A program made the translations under genes and the position numbers. From assembly GCA_046728155.1 (NCBI GenBank), contig JBKPDY010000046.1, positions 1-43,097 on the forward strand: a stretch of DNA of 43,097 bases. Reading direction: 5' to 3'. The DNA comes from CAWDLX01 sp046728155 (GTDB lineage: Bacteria > Actinomycetota > Actinomycetes > Mycobacteriales > Micromonosporaceae). Of this stretch, positions 25,407 through 32,218 are shown one piece after another. The notes below the pieces were generated by a model. The model made no database searches. It had not been told where the DNA came from and worked only from the letters and a program-made list of their open reading frames with translations. The stretch's first letter is position 1, and each line of letters opens with the position of its first letter.

Positions 25407-25999
25407 GCTGACTCCTCCCGGACGCGATATGGTTCCAGGCAGTTCGGGGCTGAGAGATGAGGCATCCCGCTGCGCATTCGCTGACGCGCGCGGCTGAGGC
25501 GGACCCGGGCCGCCACTTGGCCGATGCCAAGAGCCCGTGCCGCATCGGCCAGCGTCAAGCCGTCGATCGCAATAAACTCCAGGATTCTGCGATAGTCCGG
25601 TGGAAGCTCGGCCATGACGTGATAGGCGTCCCGTAGGTCGCGGGCGGCATCGATGCGTTGCTCGACCCGGAGGTGGTCGTCGTCATCGAGCAGAGCGCGT
25701 CCGGCCAGGCGTATGGTTGCGTCTCGTTCACGGAAGTGCTGGCGATGCATGCGGGCGGCGACGTTGCTCGCCAAACCGTAGAGCCAAGGGACCGCACGCC
25801 CGCGATGGGGGTCGAACGAGGCCGCCGAGGTCATCACCTCAAGGAAGACCTCGGCGGTGAAGTCGGCCACGTCGGCCGCCTGGGCGAACCGCCGTGCTCC
25901 GATCCCGATGACGCGAGCGACATGGCGGCGATAGAACTCCGGCAACGCACCGGGACCCTCCGCGATCGCGGCGAGTAGCTGCTCATCGCTCTTGGTCAT
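25403..25999 (-). CDS. ECF-type RNA polymerase sigma factor
   Basis: The 198-residue product has region 2 (FYRRHVARVIGIGARRFAQ, VADFTAEVFLEVMTSAASFD, then RAVPWLYGLASNVAARMHR) and region 4 (AYHVMAELPPDYRRILEFIA, then GLTLADAARALGIGQVAARV, RLSRARQRMR). This is the standard ECF sigma-70 layout. It overlaps the downstream membrane-protein gene by ATGA and diverges from the azole-peptide precursor gene across 288 bp, so it is a good candidate for controlling that cluster. The start codon overlaps the stop of a short upstream minus-strand frame. Confidence 0.93.
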   Translation of the reverse strand: MTKSDEQLLAAIAEGPGALPEFYRRHVARVIGIGARRFAQAADVADFTAEVFLEVMTSAASFDPHRGRAVPWLYGLASNVAARMHRQHFRERDATIRLAGRALLDDDDHLRVEQRIDAARDLRDAYHVMAELPPDYRRILEFIAIDGLTLADAARALGIGQVAARVRLSRARQRMRSGMPHLSAPNCLEPYRVREESA

Positions 26000-26229
26000 G
26001 ACCGCAGCCCATGTACCGGCTGGAACCGCTTCATGTTCATAAGTTGTGCCACACAGGTCGAGGTGTTACTACCGGCGGTTAAGTCCCGCTCGAGCAACTC
26101 CGCAAGAAGCGGGGTGACCTTTTTCAGGCTGCCAGCCAAATCTGCCGCGGTCTGGATCTCGACCTCTCCGCCCTGCGGGTGTATCTCTGTAGGTAACCTG
26201 CGGTGCCGGAGCCGCCTGTCGTGGCGCAC
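25996..26229 (-). CDS. Possible short upstream frame coupled to the sigma factor
   Basis: On the minus strand a frame ends exactly at ATGA over the sigma-factor start. Its last 55 residues look protein-like: EIQTAADLAGSLKKVTPLLA, then ELLERDLTAGSNTSTCVAQL. A GTG at 26229 would give about 77 residues; the ATG at 26289 is further upstream; neither has a clear ribosome site. It would cover the promoter region of the divergent precursor, which argues against it. If real it might be a small regulator or a second peptide. Confidence 0.25.
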   Translation of the reverse strand: MRHDRRLRHRRLPTEIHPQGGEVEIQTAADLAGSLKKVTPLLAELLERDLTAGSNTSTCVAQLMNMKRFQPVHGLRS

Positions 26230-26287
26230 GGGGTCGGTGTCGACGCTCGCCGCGGCGACGCGGCGCGATCGTGAAGGAGACTGGTCC
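26000..26287. promoter_or_regulatory. Divergent promoter region between sigma factor and azole-peptide precursor
   Basis: These 288 bp separate the minus-strand sigma factor from the plus-strand precursor and must hold the promoters of both. I see no clear palindrome. ggttaagtcccgctcgag (about 26078-26096) and gtaggtaacctg (about 26190-26201) are AT-richer patches of the kind found near actinomycete promoters. A gaaggaga ribosome site (26273-26280) stands 7 nt before the precursor ATG. Confidence 0.45.
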
Positions 26288-26470
26288 ATGAACTACGCGA
26301 TGCAGTTGGATCTCGACCTGTCTGCGCTGCCCCTCGATGACTTCGAGGTCGCATATCAGGACCTTACCGTCGAATCGCTCACAGCCGGGCAAGCTGCGAA
26401 ACCCTGCTCCTGCGAGGGCCCTTGCTGTCATTTCTGCGCCTGCCCTTGTGTTTGCTGCGAAACCGCCTGA
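26288..26470 (+). CDS. Azole-containing RiPP precursor peptide (thiopeptide-like leader, Cys-rich core)
   Basis: The 60-residue peptide has an acidic leader (1-38): LDLDLSALPLDDFEVA, then QDLTVESLTAGQ. I recall comparable acidic leaders with a VxSLTA-like segment before the core from thiazolylpeptide precursors (TIGR03892-type). The C-terminal part (39-60) has nine Cys at 40, 42, 46, 47, 50, 52, 54, 56 and 57, one Ser (41) and one Thr (59), with Pro, His, Phe and Gly between. Cys would be cyclised to thiazolines and oxidised to thiazoles by the three enzymes encoded next. The ATG at 26288 was preferred over 26033 because of the gaaggaga site and the family-like start. Two Ser/Thr-derived dehydro residues, needed for a thiopeptide pyridine, are hardly available. 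Cleavage site unknown, probably between 34 and 40. Confidence 0.88.
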   Translation: MNYAMQLDLDLSALPLDDFEVAYQDLTVESLTAGQAAKPCSCEGPCCHFCACPCVCCETA

Positions 26471-26551
26471 CGCGCGCGGCCGGAGCCTCAGTCGAGTAGC
26501 GACACTTCCCGCCTGCGACCCACGGCCTAAGCTCCCGCTGTCCGCGCCCGG

Positions 26552-28006
26552 ATGACTGCCGAACCCGCTTGCTGCGGCGAGGTGATGCGGCTGCGGCCGG
26601 GCGTCTACCTGACGGTTGATCGAACCGGGCAGGCGTACCTGCTGCACCGGTCGGCCAGCCAAGGACTTGGCCGGCTGACCGAGCTGCAGCGCAGTGTCCT
26701 CCAGCAGCTTGCCGAGTCCGAATGCTCCGGCGAGTCGATGCGCGCAGGCGCGCGCAGTCGTGGCGGCGTAGCCGGTGTGGCGGAGCTCGACCGATTGCTC
26801 AGCGGGCTCCGCGACGGCGGTTGGCTGTACATCACCGTGCTCCGCGACGATCGCCCCGCCTACACGGTCGAGCCGTACTGCCGGCCACCGGACCTGGGTA
26901 AGGACGATCCCGGAGCCGACTTTGTGTTGTCGCGCTTCGCCGTCATGCGGCGAAGCGGTGCCGACGTGGTCATCGAATCGCCGCGCTCCTGGTGCGCGAT
27001 TCGGTTACATGACGCAGACGTCATGGCCGCGATCGCGGGGTTCATCGCTCCGCCGGCCCGGACCGCCGCCGGTTCACTACCGGAGCCGTTGGCCGGACGG
27101 TTCCTGTCCGACCTGGCCCGGGCCACGATGGTTGTCGAAACGCCTGGCGATGAGGACACCGCGTTTGAACTGCGCATGTGGAGCCCGTACGAGCTGTGGT
27201 TCCACCAACGGATCCGTCGCGACGGCGTGCCGGACGGCGGGTTCGGCCGCACCCGATGGGCGGCCGGGCTGTTCGAGCCACTCCCCGCTCGCCGTCCGTC
27301 GCACCAGGGACCGACCATCGATCTCTCGCGGCCGGATCTCGATAGATTGCGTCGCACTGATGCCACCCTGACCCGCGTGCTGGAGGAGCGGCGCTCGGTC
27401 CGTCGACACGACGACGGGCGTCCGATAACTCTTGACCAGATCGGCGAGTTCCTTCACCGCGCCGCCGGAGTGCGGCGTACAGCCACGCACGACGGCGTCG
27501 AGTTGATGACCGGGCCGAACCCGTCCGGTGGCGCACTTGACGGGCTCGAGTACTACCTCGCGGTGCGACTCGCCGCGGGCCTGGAGCCGGGTCTGTACCG
27601 CTATGACAGGTTCGCTCACAGACTCGAGCACATGTGCGGGGTCACTCGGCCGGTGCAGCGGCTGATCGCGGCCGCGCAGTACGCGACTGGCGGCTCACAG
27701 GAGTCAGTCGAGACTTATCCGCCGCAGGTCGTCGTCCTCCTCGCGGCCAGGTTCGGCCGGGTCGGCTGGAGCTACGAAACGCTGGCCTACTCGCTGATCA
27801 TCAAGCTGGTCGGAGTGACATACCAGACGATGTACTGCGTGGCCACGGCCATGGGGCTGGCGCCTTGTGCGCTCGGCGCCGGTGACTCGGCCGCGTTTGC
27901 CGAGGCGACCGGGCTGGACCCTCTCGTCGAGGGTACTGTCGGCGAGTTCATTCTCGGCAGCAGACCGACCGATGCGTCCGGCCTGGACCAGCGAGTCTCG
28001 ACGTGA
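26552..28006 (+). CDS. SagB-type azoline dehydrogenase
   Basis: The 484-residue product joins an N-terminal region (1-250) with no recognised enzyme motif to a C-terminal FMN nitroreductase-like domain (about 265-480). Family features: VLEERRSVRRHDD (277-287, FMN phosphate binding), GPNPSGGALD (321-330), LYRYDRFAHRLE, SLIIKLVGVTYQTMYCVATA and MGLAPCALGAGD near the C-terminus. SagB-type enzymes oxidise azolines to aromatic azoles using FMN. It follows the precursor after 81 nt, and its stop overlaps the next gene's GTG (GTGA). The N-terminal part, longer than in stand-alone SagB, may bind partners. Confidence 0.92.
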   Translation: MTAEPACCGEVMRLRPGVYLTVDRTGQAYLLHRSASQGLGRLTELQRSVLQQLAESECSGESMRAGARSRGGVAGVAELDRLLSGLRDGGWLYITVLRDDRPAYTVEPYCRPPDLGKDDPGADFVLSRFAVMRRSGADVVIESPRSWCAIRLHDADVMAAIAGFIAPPARTAAGSLPEPLAGRFLSDLARATMVVETPGDEDTAFELRMWSPYELWFHQRIRRDGVPDGGFGRTRWAAGLFEPLPARRPSHQGPTIDLSRPDLDRLRRTDATLTRVLEERRSVRRHDDGRPITLDQIGEFLHRAAGVRRTATHDGVELMTGPNPSGGALDGLEYYLAVRLAAGLEPGLYRYDRFAHRLEHMCGVTRPVQRLIAAAQYATGGSQESVETYPPQVVVLLAARFGRVGWSYETLAYSLIIKLVGVTYQTMYCVATAMGLAPCALGAGDSAAFAEATGLDPLVEGTVGEFILGSRPTDASGLDQRVST

Positions 28007-30114
28007 CCCGGCTGAGGATGCGCGACGACGCGTACTACGCACCGACCAGCGACGGCATCTGCATCCTCTCGAACAGTGGTCAGGTGGTCCTGACCGGCCC
28101 ATCGATCTTCCGGTGGGTCGATCGACTCGCGCCCTATCTTGACGGCAGCCATACCCTTACGGAGCTGACTGCGTCGATGCCCGCCGACCGCAGGGACATG
28201 ACGGAGCGGGTCATCGAGGCCCTTCGCGCCGAGGGTGTTGTCGTCGAGGCGACGGAGGTCGGCGGGCAAGCGAATCCGCTGACCGGCGCAGAGCGGGAGG
28301 CTTACCGCCGCGAGATCGGCTTCCTCGGGTATTTCGGTCCGGCCGAACGAAGCTTCCAGGCCTACCGCCACAGCAAAGTCGTGCTCGTCGGCGCAGGCCA
28401 GATGATCGTGGAGACCGTGGCGGCGGCGTTGTGCTCGGGATCGCGGCGATTGCGCGTCGTGGTCACGAGCGATTGTCCGACGGATGGGGCCCTCCTCGCC
28501 GAGTACGAGCGGCGATCCAGGCAACGAGATCCGGCCCAGCAGATTATGCGTACCGCAGCCGATCTCGCCCATGAGGATCAACTGTCCGATGTCGTGGATG
28601 GAGCCGGGATCGTCGTCTACGCCTCCGACCGGGCCGATGTCGATACAGTCCGCAGACTCGATCAGATGTGCGGACAGGCCGGTATCCCTTTCGTACCAGC
28701 CATCCTGGCCCGTGATGAAGCCTGGCTTGGACCGTTCGGCCCGGTCGGCGGCGAATGGCCTGGCTGGATGAGCGCATGGCGGCGTCTGCTCGCGATGGCT
28801 GGTAAGGGTGCCGAGGGGCCGCAGCATGGTCAGGACGAGCTCGCCCCGCTCTCGGGAGATCTTTGGGTGGGGGCCGCGCCCACGGTCGTGGCGAACCAGC
28901 TCATCCGGGAACTCGTCCGGTTGTTGAGCAGTTCCGTTGACCGGTCTCGGCCCGCCGAGTTGGTGCAGATCGACCTGCGGAGTCTGCGAACACGACGCCA
29001 CCCCTTCGCGCCACATCCGTTCTCGCTGGCGGCCGGTAGCCCTGGTCAGGTCAGCCTCCGATCGACCGTCGGCCGACTTCGAGCGGCTGAATACATCGAT
29101 ACCGAGGACTTCTCGCGGCGGATGACAACGTGCCTGCAACCCCGGCTCGGCGTGCTGGGCGAGGTAACGGAACGGGACTTCACGCAGGTCCCGTTAGCGC
29201 TCTCGCAGGTCGAGGTGTCTGATCCCGTTCGCCTGCTCGGTCCCGGCGTGCCGCTTCCGGTCGTCATCGGCGCCGGGTTGTCACTCGACGATGCCCGCCG
29301 CGCCGCGGTGCTACGTGGCCTCTCGGTGTACGGCTCGCTGATGGTCGATCCCCGGCGGCTGCATGTCCGCCCAGGGGCCGCTGACCCTCGCACGGACGAC
29401 CCGGAACAGGACCTCACGGCCCTGCTCCGCGGGGAGTGGAACGGATTCGTCTGGGGCAGCGGCTTGGCCGACGGGCGGCTTCACGAGCTTCCTGCGGCGC
29501 GAGTGTTTCCCGCCCTGGGTGGTGTCCGGTCGGGCTACGTCCCGCCGGCCGGCGTCGCCGCCGGGTATGACTGGTCCGAGGCGGTACGCCACGGACTTGT
29601 CAGCCACTGTCGGCGTTTGACGCTGGCCGAGGTCGCCGAGTCCCGGCATTCGTTCACCCCGATCAACTGGAAAACGGTCGCCCTGGATGCACGTGGTGCC
29701 CGCTACCGCTCGATGGCGACGATCCTCGCAACGACGCTCGATGTGTATGACGTCACGGGCTCGCCAGGTATACCGACTTTTGCGATGTGCGTCGATGGGG
29801 TAACGGTCGCGTACGCATCCGGATTCTCATTCGAAGAAGCCTTGGGTGAGGGGCTCGCCCAGGTGCTCGTGTGGCATCAGACCATGGCCGGCCGGGAGGT
29901 CGAATACGCTCTGGACCCGGTGCCACAACTTCCGCCGCACGGGCGCCTGTCCGATGTCGCTGTGTGTCCCACCTGGTCAATCGACGAGGCCGACGCGGTG
30001 GCGCGGCTAGCGCGACTCGGATGGACCGCCGTCGCCGTTCCTCTTGATCATGACCCGGCGGTGACCGCGAGCATCATGCCGTATCTCGTCAACATTGTGC
30101 TCACACGTGCCTGA
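28003..30114 (+). CDS. Ocin-ThiF-like F protein (leader recognition), YcaO-like C-terminus
   Basis: The 703-residue product begins with a PqqD/RRE-like winged-helix region (1-82: DGICILSNSGQVVLTGPSIF and RWVDRLAPYLDGSHTLTEL), expected to bind the precursor leader. An E1/ThiF-like Rossmann part follows (VVLVGAGQMIVETVAAAL, Gly130/Gly132). From about residue 530 the sequence resembles a YcaO domain (GIPTFAMCVDG, FSFEEALGEGLAQVL, LARLGWTAVAVPL) but lacks the full acidic ATP motifs, so it is probably non-catalytic. Length and layout match F proteins of heterocycloanthracin-like systems (TIGR03693-type), which present the peptide to the cyclodehydratase. The GTG at 28003 overlaps the SagB stop; the stop overlaps the next gene. 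Confidence 0.85.
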   Translation: MTRLRMRDDAYYAPTSDGICILSNSGQVVLTGPSIFRWVDRLAPYLDGSHTLTELTASMPADRRDMTERVIEALRAEGVVVEATEVGGQANPLTGAEREAYRREIGFLGYFGPAERSFQAYRHSKVVLVGAGQMIVETVAAALCSGSRRLRVVVTSDCPTDGALLAEYERRSRQRDPAQQIMRTAADLAHEDQLSDVVDGAGIVVYASDRADVDTVRRLDQMCGQAGIPFVPAILARDEAWLGPFGPVGGEWPGWMSAWRRLLAMAGKGAEGPQHGQDELAPLSGDLWVGAAPTVVANQLIRELVRLLSSSVDRSRPAELVQIDLRSLRTRRHPFAPHPFSLAAGSPGQVSLRSTVGRLRAAEYIDTEDFSRRMTTCLQPRLGVLGEVTERDFTQVPLALSQVEVSDPVRLLGPGVPLPVVIGAGLSLDDARRAAVLRGLSVYGSLMVDPRRLHVRPGAADPRTDDPEQDLTALLRGEWNGFVWGSGLADGRLHELPAARVFPALGGVRSGYVPPAGVAAGYDWSEAVRHGLVSHCRRLTLAEVAESRHSFTPINWKTVALDARGARYRSMATILATTLDVYDVTGSPGIPTFAMCVDGVTVAYASGFSFEEALGEGLAQVLVWHQTMAGREVEYALDPVPQLPPHGRLSDVAVCPTWSIDEADAVARLARLGWTAVAVPLDHDPAVTASIMPYLVNIVLTRA

Positions 30115-32170
30115 CCGCGCCGTACCGGAGCCCAGCCACGACAGCGCCTGGATCCCGGGCACTCGGCGGCTCGCCATCGTCGGACGGGGGTTGCTTGCGA
30201 CTGCCATCTCGGAAGCTCTGAGCGACTCTGGGTCCACCGACGAGGTCCGTCACTACCAGGCCGAACTCCCGAATCCTGTCGATCTCGTGGGGTATGCGGA
30301 AGCGACGCTGGAGCGCCAACTAATGATCACCGCGACTGATGGCTGGGATTGCCGCGATTACGAGCGCGTCCAAGCGCTGTGTGTTGCTCACCGGGCTCCG
30401 TGGCTGCCGGTACGCGTCGAGCTTGGCCGGGCTGTCATCGGACCCCTGTACATACCGGGGGCGGCCGGCTGCGTCACATGCGCGGAGATGCGCCGTAGCC
30501 TGGCCGACGATCGGTTCGCGGTACGCGAGGCAGTGCGTGCAAAATACATGCGGCTGGCCGATGACCCGTCGGCCTGGCTGACTGTCCTCACCGCCCGGAC
30601 GGTGGCGGCGGTGACCGCCGACGAGGTCGTCCGACTGGCAGGTTCGCAATCTGGCCGCACCAGTTGCGCGCTGCTCTACGTTGACCTTGACACCCTCGCC
30701 ATAAGCACACACCGGTTCCTCCCCGATCCGCTGTGCCCGGTCTGCGGCACCGCCGCGGCCGACACTCCCGAAGCGGCTCGAATCGCGCTGCGTCCACGGC
30801 CCAAGTCCGCGCCCCATAGCTATCGGGTACGCCGGTTCGGTGATGCCGACCTGGATCTGCTGCGCGAAATCTATGTGGACGAGGAGACCGGTCTGATCCA
30901 GCGCGCGCATACGTTCGCCAGTGGCGGCGTCGCGGTCGGCGTCGCGGCGATGCGGACCCGCTGGAATGACCGCGCTGAACTTAGTTGGGGTCGCACCCTC
31001 CGATACCGTACGAGCGAAATCGTGGCTGTACTCGAGGCGCTCGAGCGCTATGGCGGCATGGGGCCGGGTGGGCGACGCCCCATCGTCCGCGCCAGCTTCG
31101 CCGAGGTTCGGGACACGGCTGTCGATCCGCGCACGTTGGGCCTTTACCCGCCCGAGTACTACGCTCGAACGGGTTTTCACTTCCAGCCATTCGACGTCGA
31201 CCGGATATGCCGGTGGGTGTGGGGATATTCTCTGGCTCGGCATGAACCCGTCTTGGTCCCACAGGCATATGCGTATTACCGGGCCCACGCATTCGATCCG
31301 GACGACCCGTCGTTCGCGTATGAGATATCGAATGGAGGTGCGCTCGGCGGCTGCCTGGAGGAGGCGATCCTCTACGGAATACTCGAAGTCGTCGAGCGTG
31401 ACGCCTTCCTGATGACCTGGTACGCCCGACTGCCGGTGGCGCGAATCGACCTTTCATCGGCTCGGGACCGGTCGGTGCCCTTGCTGGCCGCGACGATCGA
31501 AGCACAGACGGGCTACCGATTGCTTGCCTTCGACACCACCATGGAGCACGGAATCCCGTCGGTCTGGGCCATGGCCGTGTGTCCCCAAGGGACAGACCAG
31601 CCGGCAGTCGCGTGTTCGGCGGGTGCGCATCTGGACCCGGAGCAGGCGATCAGTGGCGCCCTGCGCGAGCTCGGACCCATTCTCGCCGACCTGGTCGCGC
31701 GGTATCCCGACACCAAGGAGCGCGGGCGCGCCATGACACGCGATTCCTCGCTGGTCGTCACGATGGACGATCACTCGGTACTTTATGCGGATCGTGAAGC
31801 AGCGGCGCGCCTCGACTTTCTGACCGCGAACACCCAGTCGCGCACCTTCGCCGACATCCGGTCCGGTCATGGTACCGCCGGAGCATTCGACAACATGGAT
31901 CTGACCGATGACCTGAATGAAATGGTGAGCCGGTTGCGGTATCACGGCCTCGACATCGTTGTCGTGGACCAGACGACACCCGAGCACCATGCTGGCGGGC
32001 TCTGCTGTGTGAAGGTCATCGCGCCGGGCATGCTGCCGATGACGTTCGGCCACAACAACCGCCGGGTGTACGGGCTCCCTCGACTGTTCGAGGTTCCCAG
32101 ACTTCTCGGTTACCGGGACGACACCCTGCTGGCGCAGGACATCAACCCGTATCCTCACCCGTTCCCGTGA
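30107..32170 (+). CDS. Fused E1-like/YcaO azoline cyclodehydratase (C-D fusion)
   Basis: The 687-residue product has an N-terminal E1-like C domain (about 18-215: RLAIVGRGLLATAISEAL, GPLYIPGAAGCVTCAEMRR, PLCPVCG, with a Cys122/125/210/213 zinc site) and a C-terminal YcaO domain (about 240-687). YcaO ATP motifs are present: SEIVAVLEALERYGG (303-317), CLEEAILYGILEVVERDAF (416-434) and EQAISGALRELG (512-523). The very C-terminus is PYPHPFP, the proline-rich end needed for azole installation in many YcaO enzymes. It should phosphorylate the amide backbone and cyclise Cys (and possibly Ser/Thr) to azolines. The GTG at 30107 was chosen because it overlaps the upstream stop; a TTG at 30095 is an alternative. 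Confidence 0.93.
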   Translation: MPDRAVPEPSHDSAWIPGTRRLAIVGRGLLATAISEALSDSGSTDEVRHYQAELPNPVDLVGYAEATLERQLMITATDGWDCRDYERVQALCVAHRAPWLPVRVELGRAVIGPLYIPGAAGCVTCAEMRRSLADDRFAVREAVRAKYMRLADDPSAWLTVLTARTVAAVTADEVVRLAGSQSGRTSCALLYVDLDTLAISTHRFLPDPLCPVCGTAAADTPEAARIALRPRPKSAPHSYRVRRFGDADLDLLREIYVDEETGLIQRAHTFASGGVAVGVAAMRTRWNDRAELSWGRTLRYRTSEIVAVLEALERYGGMGPGGRRPIVRASFAEVRDTAVDPRTLGLYPPEYYARTGFHFQPFDVDRICRWVWGYSLARHEPVLVPQAYAYYRAHAFDPDDPSFAYEISNGGALGGCLEEAILYGILEVVERDAFLMTWYARLPVARIDLSSARDRSVPLLAATIEAQTGYRLLAFDTTMEHGIPSVWAMAVCPQGTDQPAVACSAGAHLDPEQAISGALRELGPILADLVARYPDTKERGRAMTRDSSLVVTMDDHSVLYADREAAARLDFLTANTQSRTFADIRSGHGTAGAFDNMDLTDDLNEMVSRLRYHGLDIVVVDQTTPEHHAGGLCCVKVIAPGMLPMTFGHNNRRVYGLPRLFEVPRLLGYRDDTLLAQDINPYPHPFP

Positions 32171-32184
32171 GCGGCGGCCGTCTC

Positions 32185-32213
32185 TGACCTGAGTCCACGG
32201 TGGACCCAGGTCA
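32185..32213. terminator. Hairpin terminator between convergent genes
   Basis: Arms TGACCTGAGTCC and GGACCCAGGTCA pair over 12 bp with one A-C mismatch, loop acggt. The hairpin starts 15 nt after the cyclodehydratase stop and ends 5 nt before the stop of the convergent sugar-dehydrogenase gene, so it can serve both. It sets the 3' limit of the azole-peptide cluster. Confidence 0.7.
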
Positions 32214-32218
32214 GCGGC

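Noticed and set aside
26033..26287. An ATG at 26033 that would extend the precursor peptide by 85 residues
   Set aside because: The added part is unlike any precursor leader, crosses the promoter region, and has no ribosome site; the ATG at 26288 has gaaggaga 7 nt upstream and a family-like leader.
26288..32170. Full thiopeptide biosynthetic cluster
   Set aside because: No LanB-type dehydratase or pyridine synthase is present, and the core lacks the two Ser needed for the central pyridine.
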